A DNA stretch of 64,000 nucleotides, taken from positions 317,042 through 381,041 of the forward strand of contig CAJNCW010000001.1 of the NCBI GenBank assembly GCA_905221345.1. The letters run 5' to 3'. Source of the DNA: a bacterium (GTDB lineage: Bacteria > Bacillota > Bacilli > Lactobacillales > Streptococcaceae). A model generated the notes under the pieces. The model ran no database searches, was not told where the DNA came from, and saw only the letters and a list, made by a program, of their open reading frames with translations. Shown here in pieces: positions 57,167-64,000 of the stretch; the first letter of the stretch is position 1, and every line of letters starts with the position of its first letter. The translations under genes and the position numbers were made by a program.

Positions 57167-58213
57167 TTACTTTATCTTCTTATAATCTATGATATCTTTT
57201 TGATTTACAAAATAGAGATTCCCTCTCGTACGAGTACACGCAACATAAAATTTACTTTTGGTTTGTGAAGAAAGTTCATTCAAATGATTGGCTGCGAATA
57301 ATTTATATGTTGTTGGATTTAATACTATACAAACATTTTCATATTCAGAGCCTTTACTATCACCCCAGTTCTGACTTTTACAATCATATTCATAAGATTT
57401 TTGATAAAAAAGTTTCATAACGTTATCATCTGTCATTATTGATTCTATTTTATCCTTTGAATCTATGAGAATAATTTCGGCAGGAAGCTTTTCTTCTCGC
57501 TGTGATAAAATTTCAATAGCTAAATTATCAACAATAAAGTCACAAACTATTTTGGGGCAACGATAACTTTTTGACAAACTTGACAAATCAATTTCAAACC
57601 CTGAATCAGAAATAACTTTTATCCAATTCTCAAAACTCGAATGGATTCCTTTTCCTTTATTACCTCGCCTTGAAGTACTAAAGGTTTTTTGATAAAAATC
57701 TCCAAGTAAAGACACTTCTGCATTAAGATTACTTAAACTTAGGAGCCAATCAAAATCATCTGATTCAAAATCCTGACACTCATCTACATAAATACAATCA
57801 AAAAATTTATCAATTCTATCCAAATATGAATTATCAAATTTAATCTCTTTCCTCTTATAGATTAATGAACCCCTTAATAGAGATTTAGAAAGTTGATTCT
57901 GAACAATTCTTCCAGTGGTATCTATAGCAGTCTTATCAAATTTCCCTTGAGGTTGATATTCAAAGTTTATTCCTTTTGGTCGTTTTCCTAAATAGGGCAC
58001 TAAGCAAAAACTATATAGAAACTCAAACACACCAAAAATAAAAGTAGACTCAGGAATGTAGCCAAATTTGTCAATCAGCTTTCCTTTGATTGTATTCTGG
58101 TTCGTCTCTGTGTACGTAAGAATAAGATTGCTTTTTTGAGGATCAATACTTTCAATTATTTTAGTTGTTTTGCCACTTCCAGCAACCGCATGAATCAATC
58201 TTTTATTATCCAT
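57167..58213 (-). CDS. Compact UvrD-like helicase, GajB-like
   Basis: A 348-residue superfamily 1 helicase-like protein: Walker A AVAGSGKTT (residues 9-17), Walker B YVDECQD (Asp144, Glu145), motif III SLLGDFYQKTF, motif IV SKSYRCP, and a C-terminal motif VI VACTRTRGNLYFV. It is much shorter than the usual GajB (about 500 residues) and appears to lack most of the 1B and 2B subdomains. It overlaps the OLD-nuclease gene by 19 bases, the Gabija order gajA then gajB. In Gabija, GajB recognises DNA ends or exposed DNA and activates GajA. Confidence 0.82.
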   Translation of the reverse strand: MDNKRLIHAVAGSGKTTKIIESIDPQKSNLILTYTETNQNTIKGKLIDKFGYIPESTFIFGVFEFLYSFCLVPYLGKRPKGINFEYQPQGKFDKTAIDTTGRIVQNQLSKSLLRGSLIYKRKEIKFDNSYLDRIDKFFDCIYVDECQDFESDDFDWLLSLSNLNAEVSLLGDFYQKTFSTSRRGNKGKGIHSSFENWIKVISDSGFEIDLSSLSKSYRCPKIVCDFIVDNLAIEILSQREEKLPAEIILIDSKDKIESIMTDDNVMKLFYQKSYEYDCKSQNWGDSKGSEYENVCIVLNPTTYKLFAANHLNELSSQTKSKFYVACTRTRGNLYFVNQKDIIDYKKIK

Positions 58214-59784
58214 TCAATCGCCTCTTTAATATAATTTGGTATAATAAATTTTTTACTTATATTATCAGTTTCCAATTGTTCTAGTAATCGTAGTGCAAAT
58301 TCAGCCTTTTCCCTGAGCATGTATCCTGGTAAATCTTTGGATTTAGTTAAACTTGAAGAGTCTAACAAAGCCTTGTTATTATTATAAATACATATTTCAA
58401 ATGTTCGATTATCATTATCTAAATCAGAAGAAACTTTTATATTCTGGAATTGCTGATATGAACTATACTTTGACCGTACATTTCCTGCATAATCACTATC
58501 GTTATCCGTAATTACTACCACCTTCTTATCTACAAAACAAGTGGCAATTTCTAAATACCTTTCAAAACTTAATCCATCTACAGAGATAATTGATACATTA
58601 AGATCCTCAGGCTTTTTGGAATGAATCATTTCAAAAAATTTTTCCATTAAAATATATTCCGCATTCCCTTCAACAAGCATAATCTTCTTACCAAGAGAAA
58701 AATTTAATAAATTCTGATTAGTAGATTTTTGAAAAAATCGTATCGTATCTCTATTCAGTCCTTCAAGTTTAGATATCTGACCATTGTCTAAAAAATGCAG
58801 ATTATCAACTCCTAATCTTGAAGCAATCATATTTGAATGTGTTCCAATAAAAACTTGAACTCCAGTATTTGAGCTCAGCATATTAACTAATTTCTGGAGA
58901 TTCTGGAAACTCAAATGATTTTCAGGCTCTTCAATAAGTAGTATTTTAACTGTTTCCTTGAGATGGCTATATGCATTCTCTACCCCTAATAATACCTTTT
59001 CACCCTGCCCTAAATTTTTTATATCTACACCATTTTTTACAGCTGATATTGAATCTCTAAATGAATTTTCTGATTCATCAAAATGAAGTTGGAATTCTGA
59101 AGCATTCTCCTTCAGTAATTCGCCCTCCCTTAAAGTATCTAAAAAATTAAGTGAATTTATCCTGTACTGATGATTAACTTTTGCTCTATTTGCTGCTGCT
59201 ATATTTTCTAAGTATACTTCATGGATCCGTTTTTTAATTTCTTGTTGTGTATCAATTAGACTTGTATTCACCATTGAATGCATAAACTTATAAGGTTTAT
59301 TGTATGAAGAGTAGGTTTTTCCTGCAAATGTCAAAAATTCAACTCTATAGAATTCAAATGGAAATACCGTCCAATTACTATCATTTAAGACAGAATTAAT
59401 TTCAGCAATATAATCTTGATTCGGAGTTATTTTTAATGAAAGTCCAAAAGTTTTTATTTTTTGAGAATTATGTTTCCCTTCAAGATTGAAATTAGATGAA
59501 ATTTCAGTATTTAATTCATCAAAATAAATTTCAATAAGTACCTTCGGGAGTTGTGTGATATCCTTCGTACTCATAAATTCTAAAATAGCTTCTTGATTAA
59601 AGATACTAGCTAAACTACTTCTTTCAATCTGACTATGACTTCCACTCAGCACTAATCCAATTGCATACAATAACGTCGACTTTCCTGCACCATTCTCTCC
59701 AACGAAAATGTTAACCTCTGAATTACAAGTAAAATCAACTTTTTTATAACGTTTAAAATTTTGTAAAATTATCCTAGAAATCAT
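58195..59784 (-). CDS. OLD-family ATPase/TOPRIM nuclease, GajA-like
   Basis: A 529-residue protein with an SMC/ABC-type ATPase: P-loop GENGAGKST (29-37), signature LGQGEKVLLGVENA and Walker B ILLIEEPENHLS (Glu285/Glu286), H-loop IGTHSN. A TOPRIM nuclease domain follows: Glu372 in MLVEGNAE and the Asp pair in VITDNDSD (Asp427, Asp429). This is the architecture of OLD nucleases and of GajA of Gabija. RBS AGGGGG precedes ATG 59784. First gene of the three-gene operon. Confidence 0.85.
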   Translation of the reverse strand: MISRIILQNFKRYKKVDFTCNSEVNIFVGENGAGKSTLLYAIGLVLSGSHSQIERSSLASIFNQEAILEFMSTKDITQLPKVLIEIYFDELNTEISSNFNLEGKHNSQKIKTFGLSLKITPNQDYIAEINSVLNDSNWTVFPFEFYRVEFLTFAGKTYSSYNKPYKFMHSMVNTSLIDTQQEIKKRIHEVYLENIAAANRAKVNHQYRINSLNFLDTLREGELLKENASEFQLHFDESENSFRDSISAVKNGVDIKNLGQGEKVLLGVENAYSHLKETVKILLIEEPENHLSFQNLQKLVNMLSSNTGVQVFIGTHSNMIASRLGVDNLHFLDNGQISKLEGLNRDTIRFFQKSTNQNLLNFSLGKKIMLVEGNAEYILMEKFFEMIHSKKPEDLNVSIISVDGLSFERYLEIATCFVDKKVVVITDNDSDYAGNVRSKYSSYQQFQNIKVSSDLDNDNRTFEICIYNNNKALLDSSSLTKSKDLPGYMLREKAEFALRLLEQLETDNISKKFIIPNYIKEAIEWIIKD

Positions 59785-59825
59785 ATATGCCCCCTAACAT
59801 CAATTAGTACAAACTACTCAACAAA

Positions 59826-59845
59826 ATTATATCATACTAGTGATA
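59826..59845 (-). promoter_or_regulatory. Promoter and palindromic operator of the defence operon
   Basis: On the minus strand an extended -10 TGATATAAT (hexamer 59826-59831) lies about 40 bases upstream of the OLD-nuclease ATG; no good -35 is seen. It overlaps a palindrome TATCA-TACTAG-TGATA at 59830-59845. The core ATACTAGTGATAA recurs in the promoter at 63918-63934, suggesting a shared repressor. Confidence 0.5.
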
Positions 59846-59963
59846 AATAGCACTTAATCACCACCATTTAACGCCCAATAATCCCTTAAATATAGTTCCC
59901 ACTTGCATCTTAAAAAATTTTTGATATAATTGTTGCATAATAAAGCAACAGGAGTTTTGATTT

Positions 59964-60656
59964 ATGTTTTCTGGTAGCCGTCTTAAAGAATGTAGAATGG
60001 AAAAGCAATATTCTCAATCTGAGCTAGCTAATCTGTTAAAAATCAATAGAGCTTCATATAATAAATGGGAGGCTGGTAAATCCGTTCCTAATCAAAAGAA
60101 TCTTGCTACTCTTGCAAGAATACTTGATGTTCCAACAACCTATTTTGAATCAGAATACAAGATTGTGAACACCTACCTCCAACTCTCCTCGGAGAATCAA
60201 GATAAGGTGGATGAGTATGCCGAAGGATTGCTTCAAACACAACAATCAATTGATAAGATTGTGCCACTATTTGCGGTGGAAGTGTTATCTGATGTTTCTC
60301 TTTCTGCTGGTCTTGGGGAATCACTATTTGATAAATATGAAACAGAAACCGTCTATGCTGAAGAAGAACAATATGGTTATGATATTGCTGCTTGGATTAC
60401 AGGAGATTCCATGGAACCTATCTATCTTGATGGTGAAGTAGCTCTAATCCGTGCTAGCGGTTTTGATTATGATGGGGCCGTCTACGCCCTATCCTGGAAT
60501 GACTCCGTCTATATCAAAAAACTCTATCGAGAAGAAAATGGTTATAGAATGGTATCACTCAACGATAGCTACCCTGATAAATGGATTCCTTATGAAGATA
60601 ATCCTCGAATTGTAGGACTTGTCGTGAGTCACTTTATGCCTGTTATAGGAGCGTAA
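59964..60656 (+). CDS. XRE/S24-type repressor with autocleavage domain
   Basis: A 230-residue LexA/CI-like repressor. Residues 1-65 are an HTH (ARMEKQYSQSELANLLKINR-like start, RASYNKWEAGKSVPNQKNL). The C-terminal half is an S24 peptidase with Ser149 in GDSMEP and Lys185/186 in YIKKL; Ala115-Gly116 in LSAGLGE is the probable RecA-stimulated cleavage bond. It heads the repair genes downstream and lies divergent from the defence operon, so DNA damage could relieve repression of either side. An imperfect repeat GTTGC-N8-GCAAC sits before its start. Confidence 0.88.
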   Translation: MFSGSRLKECRMEKQYSQSELANLLKINRASYNKWEAGKSVPNQKNLATLARILDVPTTYFESEYKIVNTYLQLSSENQDKVDEYAEGLLQTQQSIDKIVPLFAVEVLSDVSLSAGLGESLFDKYETETVYAEEEQYGYDIAAWITGDSMEPIYLDGEVALIRASGFDYDGAVYALSWNDSVYIKKLYREENGYRMVSLNDSYPDKWIPYEDNPRIVGLVVSHFMPVIGA

Positions 60657-60658
60657 AC

Positions 60659-60793
60659 ATGTCAGTAACTGCTAAAGAAATGATTTATCTTAAAAATAAT
60701 CGTATTTATTTTACGCCTTATCTCAAAGAGTATGATATTACCGATCATATTCAAGAACTGATAGAACAGTTAGAAAATCTAAAAAGGAACTAA
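60659..60793 (+). CDS. Small protein, 44 residues
   Basis: ATG 60659 overlaps the end of the repressor gene region and encodes MSVTAKEMIYLKNNRIYFTP then YLKEYDITDHIQELIEQLENLKRN. It is hydrophilic and helical. It lies four bases before the polymerase gene and is probably translated with it. Short proteins at this place occur in Tn5252-type elements; function unknown. Confidence 0.6.
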   Translation: MSVTAKEMIYLKNNRIYFTPYLKEYDITDHIQELIEQLENLKRN

Positions 60794-60797
60794 AGAC

Positions 60798-62213
60798 ATG
60801 GGCTATATTGATTACACAAAAGAGCCGCGTTCAGATATAGCTTTCATTGACATGAAATCCTTTTATGCTTCTGTAGAGTGTGTAGACAGAGGATTAAACC
60901 CTTTACATACTTCTCTCTGTGTTATGAGCCGAGCTGACAACGCTGGTGGATTGATTTTGGCCTCTTCTCCCATGTTCAAAAAAGTTTTTGGAAAAAATAA
61001 TGTCGGCCGTGCCTACGATTTACCCTTTGACATCACTACAAGAAAATTTGACTACTATAATGCCAAGCGTCAAGGCTTAGACATATCCCCACGTTATGTT
61101 TCTTATATTGAACATTGGGCTAAGCGAACGCTTATTGTCCCACCACGTATGGATCGCTATATCAAAAAGAATATTGACATTCAGCACATTTTCCAAGATT
61201 ATGCTGCTCCTGAAGATATTCTCCCCTACTCCATTGATGAAGGATTTATTGATTTAACCTCCTCACTCAATTACTTTGTGAGTGATAAACAGATGGATAG
61301 AAAAGCGAAATTAGACGTCGTCTCTGCTAAGATACAACATGACATTTGGAAAAAGACGGGTATCTATTCTACCATCGGTATGAGTAATGCTAACCCATTA
61401 TTGGCCAAACTCGCTCTAGACAATGAAGCCAAACGAACACCAACCATGCGTGCCAATTGGTCCTACGAAGATGTGGAAACAAAAGTCTGGTCAATCCCTA
61501 AACTATCTGATTTTTGGGGTATTGGTTCTAGAACAGAAAAACTCCTTCACAAACTAGGAATTACCTCTATCAAGGAACTAGCCAATAGCAACCCTGATTT
61601 ATTGAAAAAAGAATTTGGAAAGGTTGGGGTTCAGTTATGGTTTCATGCTAACGGGGTTGATGAAAGTAATGTTCATCAACCCTATAAACCAAAATCACAC
61701 GGACTTGGTAACTCTCAGATGCTACCTCGTGACTACGTTAAGCAGCGTGATATTGAGGTTGTCCTGAGTGAAATGGCTGAACAGGTGGCTATCCGAATGA
61801 GACGAGAACATCAGAAAGCGACTATTGTTTCCGTTGTTGTGACCTATTCTAAAACGGAAATGAAACAGCCAATCAACACTCAAATGAAGATAGAACCTAC
61901 TAACCAAACACGTCTGCTTACAGATACTGTGCTAACGCTCTTTCGTAAAAAGTACACTTCAGGAGCTGTTCGGGGGATTGCAGTCAATTACTCAGGGTTT
62001 GTTGATGAAAGCTATGCCTTAATCTCCTTATTTGATGATGTCGAAGCAACAGAGAAAGAAGAAAACTTACAGCGAACTATTGATCATATTAGAGACCAAT
62101 TCGGTTTTTTAGCGGTTCAAAAAGGAACTGCCCTCTTAGACAGTTCCAGGAACATTGCAAGAAGTAAACTAATAGGAGGCCACTCAGCAGGTGGCTTGGA
62201 GGGATTACAATGA
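60798..62213 (+). CDS. Y-family DNA polymerase, UmuC/ImpB-like
   Basis: A 471-residue lesion-bypass polymerase. Metal-binding Asp18 is in IAFIDMKSFYASVE, and the second acidic pair in YSIDEGFIDLT; the little-finger and C-terminal regions follow. Element-borne UmuC-like enzymes of Tn5252 and similar elements raise UV tolerance. The repressor next to it with an S24 domain fits an SOS-type switch. The gene overlaps the YolD-like gene by four bases. Confidence 0.93.
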   Translation: MGYIDYTKEPRSDIAFIDMKSFYASVECVDRGLNPLHTSLCVMSRADNAGGLILASSPMFKKVFGKNNVGRAYDLPFDITTRKFDYYNAKRQGLDISPRYVSYIEHWAKRTLIVPPRMDRYIKKNIDIQHIFQDYAAPEDILPYSIDEGFIDLTSSLNYFVSDKQMDRKAKLDVVSAKIQHDIWKKTGIYSTIGMSNANPLLAKLALDNEAKRTPTMRANWSYEDVETKVWSIPKLSDFWGIGSRTEKLLHKLGITSIKELANSNPDLLKKEFGKVGVQLWFHANGVDESNVHQPYKPKSHGLGNSQMLPRDYVKQRDIEVVLSEMAEQVAIRMRREHQKATIVSVVVTYSKTEMKQPINTQMKIEPTNQTRLLTDTVLTLFRKKYTSGAVRGIAVNYSGFVDESYALISLFDDVEATEKEENLQRTIDHIRDQFGFLAVQKGTALLDSSRNIARSKLIGGHSAGGLEGLQ

Positions 62214-62578
62214 TTGACCGATCATACTTACCATTTCAATCCGCAAGAGACTATCAAGATGTTAAAATGCAAAAGTGGATGGGGTTCTTTTTATCTGAAC
62301 ACACCTCTGCTTTATCAGATGACGATAAGCAAATCAACTATCTTTCTGACCTATCGCTAAATCAAAAGTTGTTGTTACTCAGTCAAAGTTACGCCAATAA
62401 ATTAACGATACAGGTGACTAGAATACAGAAAAATGACTATCAAACTATTATCGGAACCGTTCCGACACTATCAACGGATGAGGTCATTCTAAAAACCAGT
62501 GACGGACATATCACTATCGCTTTAGAAGATATTATAACTATCACATTAGTTGAGGAGGTCTACCATGAATCAGCTTGA
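62210..62578 (+). CDS. YolD-like family protein
   Basis: A 122-residue protein: a helical N-terminus (YQDVKMQKWMGFFLSEHTSAL) and a C-terminal small beta domain (LTIQVTRIQKNDYQTIIGTV, HITIALEDIITITLVEE) as in the YolD family, which is often encoded next to UmuC-like polymerases and is thought to act like UmuD. Translation is coupled with the polymerase gene. Confidence 0.78.
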   Translation: MIDRSYLPFQSARDYQDVKMQKWMGFFLSEHTSALSDDDKQINYLSDLSLNQKLLLLSQSYANKLTIQVTRIQKNDYQTIIGTVPTLSTDEVILKTSDGHITIALEDIITITLVEEVYHESA

Positions 62579-62864
62579 TTTCTATAAAAATGAATTACAG
62601 ATGGACTACTTCAGCGAACATTACCGAAAATTTGAAAGTGACTTCTATCGCTACTCAGCACTAGATACTCCACTGACTTTTCTAACAGATGATATTATGT
62701 TGGCAATGGCGAAATCAGCTAAAAACTATTTCAAACTCAATAAAGAAAATGCCAAAGACAATCGTGATCATTATTTTATCTTTGACATAGAAAATCTAAA
62801 TGATAGTAAATTGACAAGAAAGTATGTTTATCAGCGAACAACAAGTATTAGACAAAAAGATTAG
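62565..62864 (+). CDS. Hypothetical element protein (DUF5960-like)
   Basis: The start is ATG 62565 (MNQLDFYKNELQMDYF) after GAGGAGG; a longer frame starts inside the YolD-like gene. The 99-residue protein is acidic and helical with DHYFIFDIENLNDSKLTRKYVY near the end. It resembles small proteins that follow the polymerase in streptococcal elements; I place it in the DUF5960 type only tentatively. Confidence 0.6.
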   Translation: MNQLDFYKNELQMDYFSEHYRKFESDFYRYSALDTPLTFLTDDIMLAMAKSAKNYFKLNKENAKDNRDHYFIFDIENLNDSKLTRKYVYQRTTSIRQKD

Positions 62865-62890
62865 GCCAACATTAACGCCTAATTTTTTTA
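62860..62890. terminator. Terminator after the repair operon
   Basis: A seven-bp stem (62860-62866 with 62877-62883) followed by a run of T; it lies between the repair operon and the converging small gene. Confidence 0.75.
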
Positions 62891-63163
62891 CTCATTTTTA
62901 GGTTTCTTCGCCTGCCTAAACTGCTCTATCCGTTTTTCAAGTTGCTCAGTCTTCAGCATATTCTTAGCTTCAGTAATGGTCTCATCTAGGGTCGGCTCCT
63001 TTTGTACATCTTGAGGAGCTTTTTTTACGTCACTGGTCGAATCAAAAACAACATCTAATAATTGGTTGACCTTATATAAGTCAGCTTCAGACATTCCTGA
63101 TAAGCGATGAATGAGCCGTTTAAAACTATCTTGGTTGTGTCTTTGCTTTTTGAATAACCTCAT
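62888..63163 (-). CDS. Hypothetical element protein, 91 residues
   Basis: A basic N-terminus (MRLFKKQRHNQDSFKRLIHR) is followed by a helical, partly coiled-coil region (DETITEAKNMLKTEQLEKRI) and a basic end. AGGAGAGAAG precedes ATG 63163. It lacks a known domain. It lies behind two similar small genes, with a terminator between. Confidence 0.6.
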   Translation of the reverse strand: MRLFKKQRHNQDSFKRLIHRLSGMSEADLYKVNQLLDVVFDSTSDVKKAPQDVQKEPTLDETITEAKNMLKTEQLEKRIEQFRQAKKPKNE

Positions 63164-63180
63164 CTTCTCTCCTTTTAAAA

Positions 63181-63202
63181 AGCAGCCCTTGTAAGGGCTG
63201 CT
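63181..63202 (-). terminator. Terminator or attenuator between small element genes
   Basis: A nine-bp perfect stem (63181-63189 with 63194-63202, loop TGTA) followed on the minus strand by TTTTT. The gene at 62888-63163 lies just beyond and would need read-through or its own promoter. Confidence 0.8.
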
Positions 63203-63207
63203 CGTAC

Positions 63208-63603
63208 TTACAAGTCATCAATAGCTTCTGAAATGGCTTGTAGTTTTTTATTGTGCTTATTCTTATCATCAATCAACTGGTGCAACTCTTCGATTTTCTT
63301 CTGACTTTGAAGAATGTCCTCATTATTTTGAGCCATGACATTGGCTAAATGTTGCTTGTAGTCGCTGGTAATGGTAGGTGATGGAACTTGTCTTGGCTCT
63401 ATTTTCTCCTGTGGCTTTGGTTGTGAAACAGACTGATCTTTAGCCTTTTGTTGTTCCATCTCAAAGGCTGCTACATAATCCACATCTTCAGACTCTTGTT
63501 GTTTTTCCTGATGAAATAGCGCCGCAATCTTCGCACGTTCTTCTGTGGAAGATGTCGGTGTGTTATCATCTAGGGGTTGGTCAAAAGTCCAATCTTTTGT
63601 CAT
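63208..63603 (-). CDS. Hypothetical coiled-coil element protein, 131 residues
   Basis: An acidic Gln/Glu/Lys-rich protein with a low-complexity middle (QQKAKDQSVSQPKPQEKIEP) and a C-terminal coiled coil (MAQNNEDILQSQKKIEELHQ, LIDDKNKHNKKLQAISEAID). No enzyme motif is visible. It starts three bases after the gene at 63607-63831 and is surely in the same operon. A structural role in the element's transfer or replication is possible but unproven. Confidence 0.6.
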   Translation of the reverse strand: MTKDWTFDQPLDDNTPTSSTEERAKIAALFHQEKQQESEDVDYVAAFEMEQQKAKDQSVSQPKPQEKIEPRQVPSPTITSDYKQHLANVMAQNNEDILQSQKKIEELHQLIDDKNKHNKKLQAISEAIDDL

Positions 63604-63606
63604 GTG

Positions 63607-63831
63607 TTATTCCTCATTTCTATTATCGGATAGTGTTGGTTGTTCTTCTTGGCCAAAGGCCTGTGTCAATGCTTCATCAAATGTCCAGCGACTATTTTGT
63701 TGACGTTTGATAAAGTCTTGATACAACGCTGTTTGTAATTGATTGCGATAGATCTCTAGTTTTTCCGTCTCCTTCGCAACTTTGTCCTCTTGCCTAGCTA
63801 CTCTTTCAGCTAAGCGTTCAATCACACTCAT
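63607..63831 (-). CDS. Hypothetical element protein, 74 residues
   Basis: A short coiled-coil protein: MSVIERLAERVARQEDKVAK and ETEKLEIYRNQLQTALYQDF, then RQQNSRWTFDEALTQAFGQE. AAGGAGGACA precedes ATG 63831. The WTFDEAL pattern resembles the WTFDQPL start region of the next gene, suggesting a shared binding motif. It is the first gene of a minus-strand operon. Confidence 0.6.
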   Translation of the reverse strand: MSVIERLAERVARQEDKVAKETEKLEIYRNQLQTALYQDFIKRQQNSRWTFDEALTQAFGQEEQPTLSDNRNEE

Positions 63832-63915
63832 AGGGTGTCCTCCTTATTCCTTTCTAGCTTATGATAAGAAACTTGATTTTGTTATCACAAGAAAAATATA
63901 TTTAATAGTAATTTG

Positions 63916-63934
63916 TGGTATACTAGTGATAATA
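63916..63934 (+). promoter_or_regulatory. Promoter region of the ATPase-like gene with shared operator core
   Basis: TATACT (63919-63924) resembles a -10 box and is fused to ACTAGTGATAA; together ATACTAGTGATAA matches the core at the defence-operon promoter. A second half-site pair GATAA...TTATC lies at 63928-63944. Confidence 0.4.
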
Positions 63935-63958
63935 AATTGTTATCGGTAGGAGAATGTC

Positions 63959-64000
63959 ATGAAGTTTATCAATCGTAAAGAAGAGCTCCGTAATTTACAA
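63959..64000 (+). CDS. Partial gene: possible AAA-type ATPase
   Basis: ATG 63959 follows AGGAGAATGTC and encodes MKFINRKEELRNLQ up to the window edge. This opening is typical of AAA ATPases of the ATPase_2 (archaeal-type) group, in which FINRxxEL begins the protein. With only 14 residues the call is tentative. Confidence 0.4.
   Translation, partial: MKFINRKEELRNLQ

Noticed and set aside
44600..64000. A CRISPR array or IS elements in the accessory region
   Set aside because: No regularly spaced identical repeats and no transposase genes were seen; the only repeated blocks are the two diverged regulator units.

Overview
The window is a streptococcal chromosome segment, most like the Streptococcus mitis/pneumoniae group. 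Low-GC base composition, strong -35/-10 promoters, canonical Shine-Dalgarno sites and many core genes (parE, plsY, the pnrA nucleoside-uptake cluster, coaA, rpsT, metG, gor, bioY, trmD, rimM, khpA, rpsP, slrA, rlmN, sodA, holA, pyrDA, gdhA) match that group. Species was not tested by database search.

Bases 1 to about 43,150 are mostly ordinary chromosome. Left to right: a CPBP protease fragment, an AadE-like nucleotidyltransferase and an unknown protein; parE and plsY; a cluster of four uncharacterised mostly membrane proteins, two sharing one N-terminal motif; a minus-strand operon for nucleoside salvage and uptake (methyltransferase, pdp, deoC, cdd, pnrA lipoprotein, ATPase, two permeases); coaA and rpsT; metG; a MacAB-like efflux operon; gor and bioY; trmD/rimM; rpsP/khpA; slrA; an rlmN/vanZ/ABC-F operon; sodA, holA, pyrDA; and gdhA. 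One islet near 31.95-33.49 kb splits a SAP-like gene. It carries a small membrane protein plus HTH regulator with tandem palindromic operators, and a stray copy of the 3' end of rpsI with its terminator.

From about 43.2 kb to the right edge lies an integrative/conjugative-type element related to the Tn5252 family. It begins with a frameshifted tyrosine integrase and a DUF3173-type gene beside gdhA. A duplicated regulator block follows, one copy broken. Next is a lactococcin-972-type bacteriocin cluster with its immunity/transport ABC system, preceded by a TprA/PhrA peptide quorum-sensing pair. Then come a mobilisation module (relaxase, MobC, accessory protein, probable oriT), a three-gene defence-like operon, an S24-type repressor with a UmuC-like polymerase and YolD-like protein, and small coiled-coil element genes. 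The window ends in the first codons of an ATPase-like gene.

The most unusual locus is 54,844-59,784: an OLD-family ATPase/TOPRIM nuclease (GajA-like), a compact UvrD-like helicase (GajB-like) and a 770-residue protein with a C-terminal CHAT (caspase-like) protease, all in one tightly packed operon. This reads as a Gabija-like anti-phage system with an added protease effector. The second notable arrangement is a TprA/PhrA quorum-sensing pair placed directly upstream of a lactococcin-972-like bacteriocin operon.
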